Source: Halomonas salipaludis (GTDB lineage Bacteria; Pseudomonadota; Gammaproteobacteria; Pseudomonadales; Halomonadaceae). Taken from it: 64,000 nt of DNA. The position numbers were made by a program, and so were the translations under genes. The notes under the pieces are model-generated. The model saw nothing but the letters and a program-made list of their open reading frames with translations. It ran no database searches and was not told the DNA's origin. Location: assembly GCF_002286975.1 (NCBI RefSeq), contig NZ_NSKB01000012.1, forward strand, positions 22,524-86,523. Reading direction: 5' to 3'. Positions 1-9,424 of this stretch are shown here, piece by piece (position 1 is the first letter of the stretch; the number at the start of each line of letters is the position of its first letter).

Positions 1-20
1 TGCCGAGGTAGCCAACCTCA

Positions 21-152
21 TCGCAACTGAAGTCACTCCCACCTTTGCCTTGGCGCCACTCCCCTGTGGGAGCGAATTCATTCGCGATTGCAGCGCGCAG
101 CGCTGCCCGGCCGTGGCCAGACGACTCCCATCGCGACTGACGTCGCGGCGAT
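21..152. repeat. Cluster of three REP-like palindromic units downstream of ureD
   Basis: Three related units of about 22 bp lie in the 171 bp after the ureD stop. Unit A (21-42) reads TCGCAACTGAAGTCACTCCC plus AC. Unit B (66-87) is in the opposite orientation, and its reverse complement matches A at 18 of 22 positions. Unit C (131-152) starts TCGCGACTGACGTCGC in the same orientation as A. Unit B contains GCGAAT-TC-ATTCGC. The alternating orientation is typical of repetitive extragenic palindromes. They may shape mRNA ends between ureD and the next urease gene. The family is inferred from sequence only. Confidence 0.6.
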
Positions 153-171
153 CTCGCTTGGGCCTGCCTCA

Positions 172-1065
172 TCATGTCAGCCAGATCCGTGGCGTATGCG
201 CCTGGCGCTCCAGCAGCGCAGGCCTGAGCAGTTCCCAGGCCTGCTGGCAAATCGCCCAGGCCTCGTTACGCTCATGCCCCAGGTAGCGCAGCAGCAGCAC
301 GCCGTGACGCAGCGTTACCGCCCAGCGGGTATTGTCCGGCAGTGCCTCGCGCAGCGCCTCGATGGCCGCTGCGGCATCGCTGTCGTTAAGCCCTACTGCC
401 CACAGCGTCGCCTGCACGCTGGCACCGCCCTGCCCCCAGCGGCCGCGAAAGCGCCGGTGCTGGGGATCCAGCGGCTGGCGCTCCAGCCACAGTGGCTTGC
501 CGTCCCGGATCAGGCGGAAGCGCTGCTCGATGCACCCGGAAACGTACGGCAAGCGGCTCGCCGGGCGGCCCAGCGCCAGCACCTCCCAGCCCAGGCAGCG
601 CGCATTGCCGTGCAGCGCTATGTCGGTCAGCTGTGCGCCGCGCGAGCCATCGAAGGCGATGGTCTCCTGGGGCAGCCACTCGAGGCTGGCACCGTCGTCG
701 ACGCTGAGCCGGGTCTGCTGGCACCAGGCCACTCCTTGGCTATCGGCCTTGTAGAGTTTGTTGGCCGCCGGCGTGGTCAGCAATGCATGACTGCCGCCCG
801 CCAGGCGCGCCGAGATATTCAGCGCATCGCCGCTGACCAGGCCACCGGGGGGATGCAATAGATAGACGTGGCAGGCCCCTTCGCGGCCTTCGGGGTAAAA
901 GGGACGCTGCACGCGCAGCGGGCCCTGGTGGCGCGCCTGGACCATGCGGGTGACGCCGTCACGGCGCTCGAACCCCAGCGCCAGCGAGGCCGCCCAGTGA
1001 CGCTCGGCATCGAAACGATGCCCCGAATCGTGAGCGCTTGGCAGGGCGTGCGGAATAGCCGTCAT
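172..1065 (-). CDS. ureD: Urease accessory protein UreD
   Basis: UreD (UreH) works with UreF and UreG as the chaperone that delivers nickel and CO2 to the urease active site in the cytoplasm. The 297-residue product has the expected family length. It carries the recognisable UreD core: a GACHVYLLHPPGGLVSGD segment near residue 64 and TTPAANKLYK about 30 residues later. UreD has no catalytic residues of its own. The structural urease genes should lie beyond the window's left edge, as ureD usually opens ureDABC operons. A sigma-54 promoter at 1107-1122 lies just upstream, and the urea transporter operon precedes it on the same strand. Confidence 0.95.
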   Translation of the reverse strand: MTAIPHALPSAHDSGHRFDAERHWAASLALGFERRDGVTRMVQARHQGPLRVQRPFYPEGREGACHVYLLHPPGGLVSGDALNISARLAGGSHALLTTPAANKLYKADSQGVAWCQQTRLSVDDGASLEWLPQETIAFDGSRGAQLTDIALHGNARCLGWEVLALGRPASRLPYVSGCIEQRFRLIRDGKPLWLERQPLDPQHRRFRGRWGQGGASVQATLWAVGLNDSDAAAAIEALREALPDNTRWAVTLRHGVLLLRYLGHERNEAWAICQQAWELLRPALLERQAHTPRIWLT

Positions 1066-1106
1066 CTAGCGGGTTCCATCAAATGGGTGAACGATACGCA
1101 GTATGT

Positions 1107-1122
1107 TGCAAGCAGCGTACCA
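1107..1122 (-). promoter_or_regulatory. Sigma-54 (-24/-12) promoter of ureD
   Basis: On the minus strand the sequence is TGGTACGCTGCTTGCA, against the consensus TGGCACG-N4-TTGCA. Only one defined position differs, and the GG and GC pairs are exactly 10 bp apart, as sigma-54 requires. Predicted transcription starts near 1096, about 31 nt before the ureD ATG at 1065. NtrC-like sites lie upstream at 1199-1245. This is a sequence match, not an experimental result. Confidence 0.72.
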
Positions 1123-1198
1123 TCTTGGTGAAAAGCCACTAGCACCCATAAAAAACAATCGCTTAAAGTGTATACAAAAGCGTCGCCGCTGACCTAAT

Positions 1199-1245
1199 GC
1201 ACCATATAAGCGCCCCATCGGAATATCTTCGCACCACATTGGCGC
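1199..1245. promoter_or_regulatory. Two NtrC-like binding sites upstream of ureD
   Basis: The NtrC consensus is GCACC-N5-GGTGC. Site 1 (1231-1245) is GCACC-ACATT-GGCGC, with one mismatch in ten. Site 2 (1199-1213) is GCACC-ATATA-AGCGC, a good left half with a poorer right half. They lie about 80-125 bp upstream of the sigma-54 promoter, a normal enhancer distance. Confidence 0.5.
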
Positions 1246-1326
1246 ACCTTGAGAGCAGAGCGCACCACCAGAGGGCAAAACCCGCCAAGCGACTAACCAC
1301 CGGGCGGGTGCTGGGCGCTGCCGAAC

Positions 1327-2024
1327 CTAGACCGTCAGATGCTGCTTGATCAGTTCGTCGGAGAGCTCGGCGATGGGCCCCTTGGCCACGTGGCGGCCGC
1401 GATCCATGATCACGAAGCGGTCGGCGTACTTGCGGGCGAAGGGCAGCTTCTGCTCCACCAGCAGCACGGTCAGGCCGTCCTCATCGATCAGGGTGCGGAT
1501 GACCTCGCCGATCTGAGCGACGATATTGGGCTGAATGCCCTCCCCCGGCTCGTCGAGGATCAACATCCTCGGCTCGATCACCAGCGCTCGGCCGATGGCC
1601 AGCTGCTGCTGCTGGCCGCCGGAGAGATCGCCGCCGCGCCGGTGGCGCATCTCCTGGAGCACCGGGAACAGCTCATAGATGCGTTCGGGAATGCTGCGCT
1701 TGCCGTCGCTGCGCGCAGCGAGGCCGGTACGCAGGTTCTCCTCGACGCTCAGCAGCGGAAATATCTGCCGCCCCTGGGGCACGTAACCGATGCCCAGCCG
1801 CGAGCGCTCCTCGACCCGCTTGCGGGTCAGCTCGATGTCATCGGCGAAGCGCAGGCTGCCGTCGGCCACCCGCTCCTCGCCCATCACGCACTTGAGCAGG
1901 GTGGTCTTGCCCACCCCGTTGCGGCCCATCACGCAGGTGCACTCACCGGCCGGCACCTCGAGGGTCAGGTCCCACAGGGTATGGCTCTCACCGTAGTACT
2001 GATTGAGCTTGTCGACCTTGAGCA

Positions 2025-2025
<1 letters not shown>
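1327..2025 (-). CDS. urtE: Urea ABC transporter ATP-binding subunit UrtE
   Basis: One of the two cytoplasmic ATPases that power high-affinity urea uptake. The 232-residue protein shows Walker A GRNGVGKT (34-41), signature LSGGQ (134-138) and Walker B LILDEP (155-160). It resembles the LivF-type ATPases of branched-chain amino acid transporters, but the urt context fixes the assignment. The start codon overlaps the urtD stop (TGATG), so the two are translationally coupled. It is the last gene of urtABCDE, 261 bp before ureD. Confidence 0.95.
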
Positions 2026-2854
<829 letters not shown>

Positions 2855-2858
<4 letters not shown>

Positions 2859-3973
2859 GGGGTCACCTCCTGGGCGTCGGCGTCATTGCGACGCCGCTTG
2901 AAACGATAGGCGAGCAGTCCGGCCACGCCCTTGGGCAGGAACACCGTGACCAGCACGAACATCGCGCCGAGGGCGAACAGCCAGGCATCCGGCATGACGC
3001 CGGTGAATACCGTCTTGGCGTAGTTGACCAGGATCGCCCCAATCACCGCGCCGTACAGCGTGGCACGACCACCCAGTGCAACCCACAGTACGATCTCGAT
3101 GGAGAAGATCGGCGAAAACTCGCTGGGGTTGATGATACCCACCTGAGGCACATAGAGTGCGCCGGCAAGGCCGGCAAGCATCGCCGAGACCACGAATACG
3201 AACAGCTGGAAGCGTTCGACCCGGTAACCGATGAACCGCGTGCGCGCCTCGGCATCGCGGGTCGCCACGCAGACGCGGCCGAGCTTGCTGCCGACGATGG
3301 CGCGACACACCACATAACCCACCGCCAGGGCCACCCCGGTGGCCAGGAACAGCCCCAGCCGAGTGGCATCGCTCCTCAGGTTGTAGCCGAGAATATCGCG
3401 AAAATCGGTCAGTCCATTATTACCGCCGAAGCCCATCTCGTTGCGGAAGAAGGCCAGCATCAGGGCGAAGGTCAGCGCCTGGGTGATGATCGACAGATAG
3501 ACCCCGGTAACCCGCGAACGGAACGCCAGGAAGCCGAACACCAGCGCCAGCGCCCCCGGCGCCAGCAGCACCATGATGAAAGCGAACCAGGCCATGTCGA
3601 ACCCCTGCCAGTACCACGGCAGGCTCTCCCAGTTGAGGAAGACCATGAAATCCGGCAGTTCGGGATGCCCGTAGACCCCACGGTCGCCGATCTGGCGCAT
3701 CAGGTACATGCCCATGGCATAGCCGCCGAGGGCGAAGAAGGCGCCGTGGCCGAGGCTGAGGATCCCCAGGTAACCCCACACCAGATCCACCGCCACCGCC
3801 AGCAGCGCATAGCTGAGGTACTTGCCGAACAGGTTGACGGTATAGGCGTTGACGTGGAGCGGATGCCCCGCCGGCACCACCAGATGCAGCAGCGTGACCA
3901 GCGTCATCGCCGCCAGCAGTACGCCGAGGAATAGCTGGGTCGAGCGCTCATTGAACGGTTGCGTTAACCACAT
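2855..3973 (-). CDS. urtC: Urea ABC transporter permease UrtC
   Basis: Inner-membrane permease of the LivM class that forms the urea channel with UrtB. The 372-residue sequence is a series of hydrophobic segments starting near residue 15, with the LivM-type signature GYLGILSLGHGAFFALGGYA near residue 67. A charged C-terminal tail (RFKRRRNDADAQ) follows the last membrane helix. It lies 5 bp after the urtB stop and overlaps urtD by 4 bp. Confidence 0.95.
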
Positions 3974-3978
3974 CGCGA

Positions 3979-5658
3979 TCAGCCCTCCGCCGCACGGCCC
4001 TTTTGCGGAAAGAGTCCGCGGGGGCGCTTCTGAATGAACAGGATGATGAACACCAGCACGATGATCTTGGCCAGCACGGCACCTGCCCAGGGCTCGAGAA
4101 TCTGGTTGATCACGCCCAGCGACAGGCCGGCGACCAGGGTGCCCCAGAGGTTACCCACGCCGCCGAACACCACCACCATGAAGGAGTCGATGATGTAGTT
4201 CTGGCCCAGGTTGGGGCCGACATTGGTGAGCTGCGACAGCGCCACGCCGGCGAGCCCGGCGACACCGGAGCCCAGCGCGAAGGTCATGATATCGACGCGG
4301 GTCGCGCGGATGCCCATGGAGCGCGCCATGGCCCGGTTCTGGGTCACCGCACGCACCTCCAGGCCGAGCCGGGTACGGCGCATGATCAACATCAGGGCGG
4401 CGAATACCACCAGGGTAAAGCCCAGCACGTACATGCGATTGAGGGTCAGCGACAGAGCATCGTTGACGACCAGCGAGCCACTCATCCACTCCGGCGTCAC
4501 CACGGTGCGGTTCTGAGGGGAAATCGCCGTGCGCACCAGCTGCTGGAGAATCAGGCTGATGCCGAAGGTCGCCAGCAGCGTTTCCAACGGCCGCCCCTTG
4601 AGAAACTGGATCACGCCGCGCTCGATGGCGATGCCAGCCAGGGCTGCGACCATGAAGCCTGCGGGTATCGCCAGGATCAGCGCCAGCCCTGGCTGGCCCG
4701 GCAGTAGCTGCTGCATCGCCCAGGTGGTGTAGGCGCCGAGCATGATCAGCTCGCCATGGGCCATGTTGATGACCCCCATTACGCCAAAGGTGATGGCCAG
4801 GCCAATCGCTGCCAGCACCAGCACCGAGCCGAGACTCAGCCCGAAGTAGAGCGTCTCGAGGCCACGGTTGATGCGCAGATTCTGTTCGATGCTGTTGACC
4901 GCCTCCTGGGCGGCGGCAGCCAGCAGCGGGTCGTCGCTGCTGGCCGCACGATTGAGCGCCACACGCACCCGAGAATGCAGGCTGCCCTGCAGGGTCTCGA
5001 CCGCCTCGACCTCGCCCTGTTCGAGACGATGAATGGCCAACGCCAGGGTCAGGCGCTGGCGCACCCGGGAATCCGCTTCCTCATCGATTACGGCCGCGAT
5101 GGGCTCGGCCAGCTCTGAGTCGACCTCGCCGAGCAGACGCTCCGCCGAGGCGCGGCGCAGCTCGAGGTCGGCCGCGTAAAGGTCGACCACCGCGATGGCG
5201 CTGCGCAGCTGGTTGCGCAGCGCATTGTTGATACCGATACGATCCAGCTCGCGGCGCGACATCTCGCCGAGCGCCTCACCGTTCAAGGCATCTTCCACCG
5301 GCCAGTCGCGGCCCGTGTTGTCGAGCACCACCACGAAGCGACCGTCATCAGCGCGCTGCAGGCGGCCGTCGAGCAGCGACTGCAGCCAGTAGCGGGCCCG
5401 GTCATCTTCGCTGGCGACGATGGCATCGATGGCTTCGCCCTTGGCCGGGAAGCTGTCGACGTCCAGTGCTTCGAGCAGTTCAAGGGCCGCGGTGTCGCGC
5501 TCGGCGTCCTGGGCATGGGCAATGGCGGGGGGCAGGATCAGCATCAGCAGGGCCAGCAGGCCCGCCAGCAACGCCTGGAGCCAGCGCCGCGCCCACCACT
5601 GGGCACGGCAACGGCCGGCCTCGGCCAGCGTCGGCCAGGGCCACGGGAAATTCCTCAT
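3979..5658 (-). CDS. urtB: Urea ABC transporter permease UrtB
   Basis: LivH-class permease of the urea importer. I chose the ATG at 5658, where the protein (559 residues) begins MRNFPWPWP and runs into a signal-like hydrophobic stretch (LLAGLLALLMLILPPAIAHA); the open frame further upstream reads as non-coding. After the signal comes about 190 residues of charged, probably periplasmic domain, then the membrane permease from about residue 245, with ITFGVMGVINMAHGELIMLG. The long N-terminal domain is a known feature of UrtB and absent from LivH. The gene follows urtA after 79 bp. Confidence 0.93.
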   Translation of the reverse strand: MRNFPWPWPTLAEAGRCRAQWWARRWLQALLAGLLALLMLILPPAIAHAQDAERDTAALELLEALDVDSFPAKGEAIDAIVASEDDRARYWLQSLLDGRLQRADDGRFVVVLDNTGRDWPVEDALNGEALGEMSRRELDRIGINNALRNQLRSAIAVVDLYAADLELRRASAERLLGEVDSELAEPIAAVIDEEADSRVRQRLTLALAIHRLEQGEVEAVETLQGSLHSRVRVALNRAASSDDPLLAAAAQEAVNSIEQNLRINRGLETLYFGLSLGSVLVLAAIGLAITFGVMGVINMAHGELIMLGAYTTWAMQQLLPGQPGLALILAIPAGFMVAALAGIAIERGVIQFLKGRPLETLLATFGISLILQQLVRTAISPQNRTVVTPEWMSGSLVVNDALSLTLNRMYVLGFTLVVFAALMLIMRRTRLGLEVRAVTQNRAMARSMGIRATRVDIMTFALGSGVAGLAGVALSQLTNVGPNLGQNYIIDSFMVVVFGGVGNLWGTLVAGLSLGVINQILEPWAGAVLAKIIVLVFIILFIQKRPRGLFPQKGRAAEG

Positions 5659-5737
5659 CGGGCTTTTCCTCTGGAATGAAGTCAAAGGAGATGGCGTACC
5701 GTTCCGCCGCCCCGAGGGGCGGCGGAGAGCGTAGGAC

Positions 5738-7075
5738 TTACTCGGCCAGGGCAGCTTCGGCTTCTTCGGCCGCGGTGCTGCCACCACAGGAACCGGTGGA
5801 CACGTTGAAGTTGCCGCAGCGCATCGGCGCGCGCCAGTCGGCAATCAGGTCGCGCGAGCCCGGCAGATAGTCGGACCATGCATCACCGGCCACGGTGGAG
5901 GGCGTCTGCCAGACGATGTCGAACTGGCCGTTGTCCTGGATCTCACCGATCAACACCGGCTTGGTAATGTGGTGGTTGGGCATCATCGCCGCATAGCCGC
6001 CGGTAAGATTGGGCACCGTCACGCCAATGATGGCGTCCTTGACCGCGTCGACATCGGTGGTACCGGCCTTGCGTACCGCCTCGGCCCACATGTTGAAGCC
6101 GATGTAGTGGGCCTCCATGGGATCGTTGGTCACCGCCTCCTCGTCGCCGGTGTAGTCGATCCAGGCGTCGATGAAGTCGTAGTTCTCATCGGTATCGACA
6201 CTCATGAAGTAGTTCCAGGCCGCCAGATGACCGACCAGCGGAGCGGTGTCGATCCCGGTCAGTTCCTGCTCGCCCACCGAGAAGGCCACCACCGGGATAT
6301 CCGCAGCATCAACGCCCTGGTTGGCGAGTTCGGTGTAGAACGGCACATTGGCATCGCCGTTGATGGTCGAGACCACCGCGGTCTTCTTGCCTTCGCTGCC
6401 GAAGCGACGGATGTCGGAGACGATGTTCTGCCAGTCGGAGTGGCCGAAGGGGGTGTAGTTGATCATGATGTCTTCGTCGGCCACCCCGAACTCATCCTTC
6501 AAGTAGGCCTCGAGAATGCGATTGGTGGTACGCGGAAAGACATAGTCGGTCCCCGCCAGCACCCAGCGCTCCACGCCGACCTGATCATGCAGGTAGTTGA
6601 CGGCGGGAATCGACTGCTGGTTGGGTGCCGCGCCGGTGTAGAAAACGTTCTCGGAGGACTCCTCGCCCTCGTACTGCACCGGATAGAACAGCAGGCCGTT
6701 GAGCTCCTCGAACACCGGCAGCACCGCCTTGCGCGAGACAGACGTCCAGTTGCCGAAGACCACGTCGACCTCTTCCTGAGCCAGCAGTTCGCGAGCGCGC
6801 TCGGCGAACAGCGGCCAGTTGGAGGCGGGATCGACTACCACTGCCTCGAGCTCACGACCCAGCAGGCCGCCCTGCTCGTTTTGCTGCTCGATAAGCATTT
6901 CGACGGTGTCCTTGAGCACCGTTTCACTGATCGCCATGGTGCCCGACAGCGAGTGGAGGATACCGACCTTGATCGGATCGTCGGCCAGCGCCTGGCCGGC
7001 GCCGGTCAGGGTGCCCGCCGCCAGCATGGCGGCGATGAGACGACGGGGAGTAAAGGATGCCTTGGGTGCGTTCAC
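5738..7075 (-). CDS. urtA: Urea ABC transporter substrate-binding protein UrtA
   Basis: Periplasmic urea-binding protein. I placed the start at a GTG (7075) because AAGGAG lies 7 nt upstream and the product then opens with a signal peptide (MNAPKASF...AGQALA, cleavage near residue 31). The in-frame ATG at 7132 would add an arginine-rich leader lacking this logic. The mature part begins DDPIKVGILHSLSGTMAISE, typical of UrtA/AmiC-type binding proteins; total 445 residues. It is the first gene of urtABCDE. A sigma-54 promoter and NtrC-like sites upstream predict induction by nitrogen limitation. Confidence 0.95.
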   Translation of the reverse strand: MNAPKASFTPRRLIAAMLAAGTLTGAGQALADDPIKVGILHSLSGTMAISETVLKDTVEMLIEQQNEQGGLLGRELEAVVVDPASNWPLFAERARELLAQEEVDVVFGNWTSVSRKAVLPVFEELNGLLFYPVQYEGEESSENVFYTGAAPNQQSIPAVNYLHDQVGVERWVLAGTDYVFPRTTNRILEAYLKDEFGVADEDIMINYTPFGHSDWQNIVSDIRRFGSEGKKTAVVSTINGDANVPFYTELANQGVDAADIPVVAFSVGEQELTGIDTAPLVGHLAAWNYFMSVDTDENYDFIDAWIDYTGDEEAVTNDPMEAHYIGFNMWAEAVRKAGTTDVDAVKDAIIGVTVPNLTGGYAAMMPNHHITKPVLIGEIQDNGQFDIVWQTPSTVAGDAWSDYLPGSRDLIADWRAPMRCGNFNVSTGSCGGSTAAEEAEAALAE

Positions 7076-7202
7076 GAGATTCTCCTTGCGGAATCTGGTT
7101 GTTATACGCCGTCGCGGGCGCCTGGCCCGCACTGCGGCGTTGTGTCCAGCGTCGCGTCAGCCCGCAGCGGGTACCGCGCGTGGCTATCGCATAGGAGATA
7201 TC

Positions 7203-7217
7203 GCAAGGGTTATGCCA
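7203..7217 (-). promoter_or_regulatory. Sigma-54 (-24/-12) promoter of urtABCDE
   Basis: The minus strand reads TGGCATAACCCTTGC: TGGCAT, 5 bp, then TTGC, with GG and GC separated by exactly 10 bp. Predicted transcription starts near 7191, giving a leader of about 116 nt to the urtA GTG. It lies in the 362-bp gap between urtA and the acyl-CoA dehydrogenase gene. Confidence 0.72.
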
Positions 7218-7295
7218 GCGCCGACAAGAGGCCCTGGTTTGTTAGCCATTTCAATCAGTTGAGAATAATAGGTTGAGGCGTCATCGACGCCCAGC

Positions 7296-7375
7296 GCACC
7301 ATTAGCGTGCAATGCATGGGGCGCGCACCAGTGCAATGCGCCAAAATGATGAAACAGCGCGCACCCACACGGTGC
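7296..7375. promoter_or_regulatory. NtrC-like enhancer sites upstream of urtA
   Basis: Three candidates: 7361-7375 GCACC-CACAC-GGTGC, a perfect match to GCACC-N5-GGTGC; 7296-7310 GCACC-ATTAG-CGTGC, one mismatch; and 7325-7339 GCACC-AGTGC-AATGC, weak. They lie about 80-160 bp upstream of the sigma-54 promoter, the usual place for an NtrC enhancer. No gene is apparent in the rest of the 7076-7437 gap. Confidence 0.65.
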
Positions 7376-7437
7376 AGCGTGCGTAAAACAAGCCGGCCGC
7401 CCAACGGGCGGCTGGCTTGCATCAGGGCCGGCGGCAC

Positions 7438-9240
7438 TCAGTCGGGATAGAAGGCGGCCTCGTCGAGGGCCATCAATGGCTCGGCCCCGGCATGGATCTG
7501 CTGCTCGAGGGCCAGGGTATGCGGCAGCATGCGGGCAATGAAGTGGCGACCCACGCTGAGCTTGGCCTGATAGAACGCCGCCCCGGCCGGGCCATCCTGG
7601 CGCAGGCCATGCTCGGCGGCACGGGCCATCTTCCACCACATCCAGGCATAGGTAACGTGGCCGAACAGCTGCAGGTAATCGTGGGCCGCGGCGCCGAGCT
7701 CCTCGGGGTGGCCATCAGCGCGCTCCAGTAGCGCGGCAGTGACCGCCTCGAGACGCGCCAGCTCCTGCTCACAGGCGCGCTGGAACGGCGCCAGGGTATC
7801 GCTGGCCTCGCTGGCCAGGTCGGCGCGCATCACCGCGGCGAAGCGCTCGACGTAGGCGCCACGATTGCGAAATAGCTTACGCCCCACCAGGTCCATGGCC
7901 TGTATACCGTTGGTGCCCTCGTAGATCATCGCGATGCGCGCATCGCGCACGTACTGCTCGGCGCCCCACTCCACGCAGTAGCCGTTGCCGCCGTAGAGCT
8001 GCTGCGCCTCGACGGTGGCCGCGAAGCCGCGGTCGGTGAGAAATGCCTTGGCTATTGGCGTCAGCAGCGCCACCAGGTCGGCGGCCTGCTCACGCGCCGC
8101 GGCATCGGGATGAAACTTGACGCAGTCGAGCTGGCTGCCGACGAAGGCGGCGAAGGCTCGGCCGCCCTCGTTCCAGGCGCGGGTATTGAGCGCCATGCGG
8201 CGGACATCGGGATGCACCAAAATGGGGTCCGCGGGCTTGTCGGGGGCCGCCGGGACGCTCGGGGCACGACTCTGCAGACGTTCACGAGCGAAGTCCATGG
8301 CGCTCTGGTAGGCCACTTCGCCGAGACCGAGCCCCTGGATGCCGATCGACAGGCGCTCGTAGTTCATCATGGTGAACATGGTCGCCAGGCCCTGGTGCGG
8401 CTCGCCGATCAGGATGCCCTCGGCGCCGTCGAAGTTCATCACGCAGGTGGCACTGCCCTTGATGCCCATCTTGTGCTCGAGGCCGCCGCAGCTCAGCGCG
8501 TTGCGCTCGCCGAGGGTGCCGTCGGCATTGACCTTGAACTTGGGCACCAGGAATACCGAGATGCCCCGGGAGCCGGCAGGCGCATCGGGCAGTTTGGCCA
8601 GTACCAGGTGGACGATGTTGTCGACCATGTCGTGCTCGCCGCCGGTGATCCAGATCTTGCTGCCGGTAATCGCGTAGCGGTCGTCTGCGAGCGGCTCGGC
8701 GCGGGTCTTGATCAGCCCCAGGTCAGTGCCGCAGTGGGGCTCTGTAAGGCACATGGTGCCCAGCCACTCGCCGCGGTGCATGGGCGGCAGGTAGATCTGC
8801 TTGATGGGGTCCGGGGCGTACTGGTCGAGCAGCAGGGTGGCGCCATTGTTGAGCGCTGGATAGAGCGCGAAGCTGGCGTTGGTGGCGTAGAGCATCTCCT
8901 CGAAGGCCACCGTGAGCATCTTGGGCAGGCCCTGTCCGTCGTAGTCGGGATTGCCGCCAAGTCCCAGCCAGCCGCCCTCGGCGAGGGTCTTGCAGGCCGC
9001 CTTGAAACCGGCAGGCGTGCTCACCTCGCCGTCCTTGAGATGGCAGCCCTCGGCATCCCCCGTCTGGTTGAGCGGGAACAGTTCGGCCTCGGTGACCCGT
9101 GCCCCCTCCTCGAGGATGGCATCGGCGAGCTCGGCACCGAACTCGGCGGTAGCCGGCATCGCTGCCCACATCATAGGTGCTTCCAGCACCTCGTTGAGGA
9201 CGAAACGCATGTCGGTCAGTGGTGCCCGGTAAAAGGCCAT
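7438..9240 (-). CDS. Acyl-CoA dehydrogenase, long C-terminal-extension type
   Basis: FAD-dependent enzyme that oxidises acyl-CoA to trans-2-enoyl-CoA in beta-oxidation. The 600-residue protein is the long bacterial type, with an extra C-terminal helical domain beyond the usual ~390 residues. Visible family motifs are LTEPHCGTDLG, the FAD/substrate-binding segment KIWITGGEHD, and YGGNGYCVEWG followed by IYEGTNGIQAMD, whose glutamate is the usual catalytic base. It stands alone between the urt promoter region and the tct operon. The exact chain-length preference cannot be read from sequence. Confidence 0.93.
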   Translation of the reverse strand: MAFYRAPLTDMRFVLNEVLEAPMMWAAMPATAEFGAELADAILEEGARVTEAELFPLNQTGDAEGCHLKDGEVSTPAGFKAACKTLAEGGWLGLGGNPDYDGQGLPKMLTVAFEEMLYATNASFALYPALNNGATLLLDQYAPDPIKQIYLPPMHRGEWLGTMCLTEPHCGTDLGLIKTRAEPLADDRYAITGSKIWITGGEHDMVDNIVHLVLAKLPDAPAGSRGISVFLVPKFKVNADGTLGERNALSCGGLEHKMGIKGSATCVMNFDGAEGILIGEPHQGLATMFTMMNYERLSIGIQGLGLGEVAYQSAMDFARERLQSRAPSVPAAPDKPADPILVHPDVRRMALNTRAWNEGGRAFAAFVGSQLDCVKFHPDAAAREQAADLVALLTPIAKAFLTDRGFAATVEAQQLYGGNGYCVEWGAEQYVRDARIAMIYEGTNGIQAMDLVGRKLFRNRGAYVERFAAVMRADLASEASDTLAPFQRACEQELARLEAVTAALLERADGHPEELGAAAHDYLQLFGHVTYAWMWWKMARAAEHGLRQDGPAGAAFYQAKLSVGRHFIARMLPHTLALEQQIHAGAEPLMALDEAAFYPD

Positions 9241-9370
9241 GGTGTCTCTCCTGGTCGGCGGCGGTCACCGTCTATCGCGGCAACCACCAAAATTCAAACG
9301 ATTGCTTGAATTCTAGACCAGTCACCTACGGGCTGTCATAGCGACCTTGGGCGTAGACCGCCAATAGCAG

Positions 9371-9403
9371 CGCGGGGGCGCCGGCTGTGCCGACGCCCCC
9401 GCG
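9371..9403 (-). terminator. Hairpin downstream of tctA
   Basis: CGCGGGGGCG (9371-9380) pairs with CGCCCCCGCG (9394-9403), with an inner CGGC-TGT-GCCG stem. It lies 21 bp after the tctA stop. There is no clear T-run, so it may be a transcript-end stabiliser rather than a strict intrinsic terminator. Confidence 0.6.
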
Positions 9404-9424
9404 TAGCTCCTGAAGGACCACGTC

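Noticed and set aside
5969..7276. 435-residue open frame antisense to urtA
   Set aside because: It runs across the urtA signal peptide and the sigma-54 promoter region and has no recognisable fold.
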